This document shows positions 60,401-64,000 of a stretch of 64,000 bases of DNA, piece after piece; within the stretch, counting starts at the first letter, position 1, and each line of letters starts with the position of its first letter. This DNA comes from Callipepla californica brunnescens. Lineage: Eukaryota; Chordata; Aves; Galliformes; Odontophoridae. Location of the stretch: NCBI GenBank assembly GCA_023055505.1, contig JALIRH010000004.1, forward strand, positions 38,321,502 through 38,385,501, given 5' to 3'. Under the pieces are notes generated by a model. That model was not told the DNA's origin. It did no database searches and worked only from the letters and a program-made list of their open reading frames with translations. A program made the position numbers and the translations under genes.

Positions 60401-63353
60401 GATTTAACATTCCATGCAATTCTAAAGAGAGAAATTCTACTCTTCCTCTGATAACACAGACTTTTGTCCTGTCTTGTGACATACAGAAAATAAGAAAAAT
60501 TATCAGTAGGAAAGCATTTTCCATTTTAAAACGTGTAGAGTTATTTTTAACTTGTCTGTAAGTACAGATAAAGCTGTTCTACTGTAAATCTACATAGGAA
60601 ATGTAGAGCAATTTTTTGATAGGTTTTATTTGAGCGCTTGTGAAATAGTACCATCAGTAACATTTGTCTTTATTATTTCAGTCTAAAGAAAAGCTGATAA
60701 ACAGCCTAAAAGAAGGCTCTGGTATTGAAGGTCTGGATAGCCAGACTGCAAGCACAATGGAACTAGAAGAGCTGAGGCATGAGCGTGACACTCAAAGAGA
60801 GGAAATACAAAAGCTAATGGGACAAATTCAGCAGATGAGAACAGAGCTGCAGGTAGTTGTGGTTTTGTGCACACCTCCATGTAGTTAGCCATGCACAAAA
60901 AACTGCTTTTTTGTGTGCTTTAGGGCTGTCACTTCTAATATTTGTTTGAACAACTATTAAAACCAATCCCACTCTTTGCTCAGCTGTGGGGTAAATGCTT
61001 ATAGGTATCCAGTTTCTTCTCATGCTCTCTCTCCTGGTGGTGGGAGGAGTAGGATTGATACCATTTTCTTTTCCCACTCTACTATGCATTCATTTTGAAA
61101 TAAGTAATTCTCTCTAAACAAGCCTGGTTACTTCTGTAGATTTCACCTATATCCTCTTCTGTAAGAGCTGCTACTAGTCCTTGAAGTAACTGTAATCTGA
61201 GTTGGCTGTGGCATAATTGGCTCAACAGAGCAGCTGTGCACAAGCATGCTTTGCACAAGTTAAGCCTCTAGACAGCAGAAGGGAAAAAGTGATCATTTGA
61301 AGGCTTCTCCTGTTTACAAAATGCATTCATCTGACAGATTTTTTTTTTATTATAATGTCAAAGAAAATGAGCAGAGCTCTTTAATTGACCCTCATTTTCA
61401 TATTGCTTGGGAGCACTGGTGGTTGTTTGACGCTTTTTACAGATTGAATGATTACAGTTCTGTGTGAATGTTAGTGAAATGCTAACGTTTCTGTTCATTT
61501 CAGGATATGGAGACTCAGCAGGTAAGTGAAGCTGAGTCAATGAGAGAGCAGCTTCAAGACCTACAAGAGCAAATAGCAGCACATAAAATGGCCAAGCAGG
61601 ATGCAGAAGCTGAATTAGAGCGGCAGAAGCAGGTAAAGAATGCTTGAAAGCTGATGGATCCTATTTTAGGCCAATTTGTTGTCTTCAGTGAAGCATTTGG
61701 CTTAATGAGAGAGTAGCTTATATGGTATTTGTGTTATTTTTTCTTCTAGTATTCCAAGGAAATTTCCCAAATTTTAGTGAGTGTCATAAGGCCAAAAGGC
61801 AACCAGTACTAAGCAGTAATCCTGACTATTTAAATAGAGATCTCAGTTGTTTTTTAAAGGATAAACAAGACGTGAGAGAGTGAAAAAATTGATCATGATC
61901 TTAAATTTTATTTAGCAGGGGAACAATCCAGCAATAGGGGTGTAGCAGGAACTTGTATTTATGTCAAGAAACGTAAACAGTAATGAAGGTTACAATTGTG
62001 TTTGCTGTGATCAATCTCTTTGTAGGATTCCAAAATACTGTGTAAGACAGAATTGCTAATATAACAGTTGTAGTGAATTTTGTCAGCTTGTATCATCTTT
62101 TTAAGCAGTTCTGTGCTAGGAAGAGGGGAAAAAACCTCACTCTTGTGTTATGTGTGAACAAGCAGAATATTAGGTAGATCACACCAACATTTTGCAGCCT
62201 ATTAAAATCTCCTTTAAGAATAAAAAAGCTCGCGTAAAGAGTATTAATGTGGAAAGCAGGTGAAATGTACTCTATTTGCTGGGAACAATTTATCTTATAG
62301 GATTATCTGTCCTTTCAGAAGTTCCATTTGAATGAGATGCTAGCAGCTTGAACTAATTAAAAGGCAGAAGTTGATGTCTGCTCTTGATAGATAGTTGATG
62401 GTTATTATATCAAAGCAGATGGTAGATGGTATTGCGTTACTGCTGCCCTTCTGAGAGGTATATTTTGATTTAATGCTATGTATAGAAAAAGTGAGGTGAA
62501 GCCTTAAAAAAAAAAGCATTATCAGTTGTTACAGAAAATATTCCTTTTGATGACATACATGTACATATGCTTTTAAAGTAATTGCTTGCATTGATACTTA
62601 ATACAACAGTGGCCTGTTCTATTGGGGAATTGCTGTAAAGGTTCTGAGGCTGATGTTGGAAAATAAGTAGAGGTCATTTTTTGTATGTCTGATGACTTAA
62701 AAGAAAAATACAATCATCTGACTTCTGAAAAAGCTAATAGCTGGAGTGGCACAGCAGTTTGAAGGCAGTTGTAATTGAAAAGATAAGTATGGTAGATCTT
62801 TAAGTTGGGGTTAACATAGCTACTAAATCCTGTGGGTAAGAAAACTTACTGTTAGTTTTGCTGTTCAGTAAGTTATTTCTTGCTTATACTGCTTTTCCTT
62901 TTCCCTCTATTATGTTAATTTATCTTAAACTTTTATCCACGGTCTGTAACATTCATAAAGTTGAAGGCAGATATGCCAAGATTTTTTTAAATTTGAAGAT
63001 ACCCATTTTGTTTTATGATTGATAATATTTATGTTAAGTGTTCACAAGAGGGTTTTATGATCTTCTAGGTTCTGTCTTCATACTCAGCTTATTTTTTCCT
63101 AGTGCTAAACAACCACTTCTAGATTATATTAAATATTGGTTTGTATCTGATTACACTATGTTACTTATCCTAATGTGTAACTTTAGATAATAGAATGTCT
63201 TTGAAAGTACTTAAGTAAGTCTGAAAACATATTTGGTTATGATTTATGTCATAGGAACTCCGTTATACAGAGGAAGAATTATATAGAACAAAGAATACTT
63301 TGCAAAGCAGGATAAAAGACAGAGAGGAAGAAATTCAGAAGCTCAGAAATCAG
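53896..63353 (+). CDS. GOLGA5: Golgin subfamily A member 5 (golgin-84), 5' part, eight coding exons
   Basis: Eight exons (53896-54460, 56798-57019, 57702-57921, 58442-58565, 59337-59540, 60682-60852, 61504-61632, 63255-63353) join in phase to 578 codons, all GT-AG. The start MSWLADLAGKAEDLLNRVDQ and the block SSHFVRRKKSEPDDELLFDF (113-132) mark golgin-84. From about residue 225 (SHELSNLRLENQLLRNEV) onward the protein is a long coiled coil rich in Glu, Gln, Leu and Lys. Golgin-84 is a tail-anchored cis-Golgi tether that binds active Rab1 and CASP for intra-Golgi retrograde transport and ribbon structure. Human length is about 731 aa, so the final coiled coil and C-terminal membrane anchor (about 150 aa) lie beyond the window. 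Confidence 0.97.
55252..55455 (-). mobile_element. CR1 LINE fragment, 3' region, in GOLGA5 intron 2
   Basis: The plus strand reads AGAATCATGGAATCCTCAGT and then GGACCTTTAAAGGTCATCTC, CAGGTTGCTCAGAGCTTGG and GCCTCACCACCCTCACTGTA, the standard antisense CR1 3' sequence. The element therefore lies on the minus strand, 5'-truncated, about 200 bp. Confidence 0.88.
56798..57019 (+). CDS. GOLGA5: GOLGA5 exon 3: coiled-coil start
   Basis: The acceptor is ctctctgtacag; the donor is GAAG|gtattg. The exon is 222 nt, phase 1 to 1. The split codon G|AA gives ETPGSSDSGLGTQVDG, then SHELSNLRLENQLLRNEVQS and LNQEMASLIQRSKETQE. The reading through the donor (to 57108) is intronic. Confidence 0.95.
57702..57921 (+). 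CDS. GOLGA5: GOLGA5 exon 4: coiled coil
   Basis: The acceptor is ttttactttgtag; the donor is TCACG|gtactt. The exon is 220 nt, phase 1 to 2. It encodes ELNKSRERVEKWNVDHSKND, DDLTEAVGAKDSQLAVLKVR and EALEALQSEKS in heptad pattern. Confidence 0.95.
58442..58565 (+). CDS. GOLGA5: GOLGA5 exon 5: coiled coil
   Basis: The acceptor is atcactctttcag; the donor is ATGCAG|gttaga. The exon is 124 nt, phase 2 to 0. The split codon CG|A gives RIIQDLSEGSSLQNQALQTL, then QDRLRDADSALKREQESYKQ and MQ. It lacks an ATG early enough to be seen by simple frame scanning and was found by phase. Confidence 0.94.
59337..59540 (+). CDS. GOLGA5: GOLGA5 exon 6: coiled coil
   Basis: The acceptor is ttttttattcctaatag; the donor is CTCCAA|gtaagc. 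The exon is 204 nt, phase 0 to 0. It encodes NEFAARLSKMEAERQNLAEG, YLDEKKRADELQQQVKVTKN and LADYKQKATRILQ. Confidence 0.95.
60682..60852 (+). CDS. GOLGA5: GOLGA5 exon 7: coiled coil
   Basis: The acceptor is tctttattatttcag; the donor is CTGCAG|gtagtt. The exon is 171 nt, phase 0 to 0. It encodes SKEKLINSLKEGSGIEGLDS, then MELEELRHERDTQREEIQKL and MGQIQQMRTELQ. Confidence 0.95.
61504..61632 (+). CDS. GOLGA5: GOLGA5 exon 8: coiled coil
   Basis: The acceptor is ctgttcatttcag; the donor is AAGCAG|gtaaag. The exon is 129 nt, phase 0 to 0. It encodes DMETQQVSEAESMREQLQDL then QEQIAAHKMAKQDAEAELER and QKQ. An internal CAG|GTAAGT at 61519-61527 is a better match to the 5' splice consensus than the donor assumed here. 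Confidence 0.93.
63255..63353 (+). CDS. GOLGA5: GOLGA5 exon 9: coiled coil, last coding exon in window
   Basis: The acceptor is tttatgtcatag; the donor is AATCAG|gtactg. The exon is 99 nt, phase 0 to 0. It encodes ELRYTEEELYRTKNTLQSRI then KDREEEIQKLRNQ, matching the golgin-84 coiled coil. The gene continues beyond 64000. Confidence 0.94.
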
Positions 63354-64000
63354 GTACTGTATTTGTGTAGAAAATATTATATTCGCTTATGAAAATGATG
63401 CTGAAAATTATTAATTTGCTTAAACTATATGAGAGACATATAGGGACTACTACTGAGTTAGCATGTGCCTGTTTGCAATACAGAGTAGAATTTTAAGTGA
63501 GGAGTGAACAGGAAAGGAACCAAGAAACAGTAAATAGTCTAATTTTATTATTACACCTGCTTTTGTCTTCAGAGGGTAATCTGGGATCCAACTAGACCTT
63601 ATTGTGGTGCTGAATAAATGCTCCTTCCTGGAAACTAAATAATGCCATTGGTGTTTGGTTGTGACTGTTCAGAGATTCTTTTAATTGGTCATAGAAACTT
63701 TAAGATGTCCTTCAAAGTAGTTACCAACCTTGCTCACTGATAGGTTTTTATCTTGAATAATGGCAGTGTGGGCCTGGACACTGGACACATGCACTCTCTC
63801 AGCATCTGCTATTTTCTTAGGCAAATTAGAGAACCTAAGTTCTGTTAGCATGTTATGAACTGTTTTCCTTAAGTTGGTCTATTCCATTTTGGAACATTGT
63901 GATAGTGTCAGTCCTTACCAGCCTCCTTGTGTAGATTCTCCTTGTTGGTACTGAGCATCCCCTTCCTTGTTTGAAAATATTTCACGTGCTCACTTTGTGA

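Noticed and set aside
1..64000. CRISPR arrays, phage, operons, tRNA/rRNA genes
   Set aside because: None seen. The window is intron-bearing vertebrate DNA and has no regularly spaced direct repeats or cloverleaf-like blocks that I could support by eye.

Overview
This window is vertebrate nuclear DNA, almost certainly from a bird. The coding sequence is split by GT-AG introns of about 0.4-8 kb, there are several truncated CR1 LINE fragments (the typical avian/reptilian retrotransposon), and the genes are compact. I found three protein-coding genes by following exon phase, splice sites and recognisable protein motifs. Their order, RIN3 (+) - LGMN (-) - GOLGA5 (+), is the order known in mammals (human 14q32), so this is a conserved syntenic block. 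I cannot name the species. A galliform such as chicken is compatible but not proven.

Layout. (1) 203-16037: the 3' two-thirds of RIN3, a Rab5-family guanine nucleotide exchange factor. Five coding exons give 790 codons ending in a complete RA domain and stop; the 5' exons (SH2 region) lie before the window. The 3' UTR probably ends near 16.88 kb. (2) 16.9-20.5 kb: about 3.6 kb between the convergent RIN3 and LGMN 3' ends, with no gene seen. (3) 21202-39364 on the minus strand: the complete coding region of LGMN (legumain, a lysosomal asparaginyl endopeptidase). Thirteen coding exons join in phase to 431 aa with the catalytic His148 and Cys189 in place. A non-coding first exon is inferred in the CpG island at about 42.65-43.3 kb. 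(4) 43.3-52.6 kb: about 9.5 kb of intergenic DNA between the head-to-head LGMN and GOLGA5 promoters, with no recognised gene. (5) 52.8-63353: GOLGA5 (golgin-84), with a CpG-island promoter, an inferred non-coding exon 1 and eight coding exons giving 578 codons. The last exons, including the transmembrane anchor, lie beyond the window.

Functionally the three genes are neighbours by ancestry and not as an operon-like unit. RIN3 acts on early endosomes, legumain in late endosomes and lysosomes, and golgin-84 as a Golgi tether. I found no CRISPR, phage, toxin or exotic system, and no convincing tRNA, rRNA or microRNA gene. The points most worth a second look are an uncharacterised coding-like segment in a RIN3 intron (2327-2731), a non-mammalian-looking active-site loop in legumain, ZNF143/THAP11-like elements at the LGMN CpG island, a palindromic NRF1 site, a hexanucleotide repeat and a tiny uORF at GOLGA5, and a perfect-consensus 5' splice site inside a GOLGA5 coding exon.
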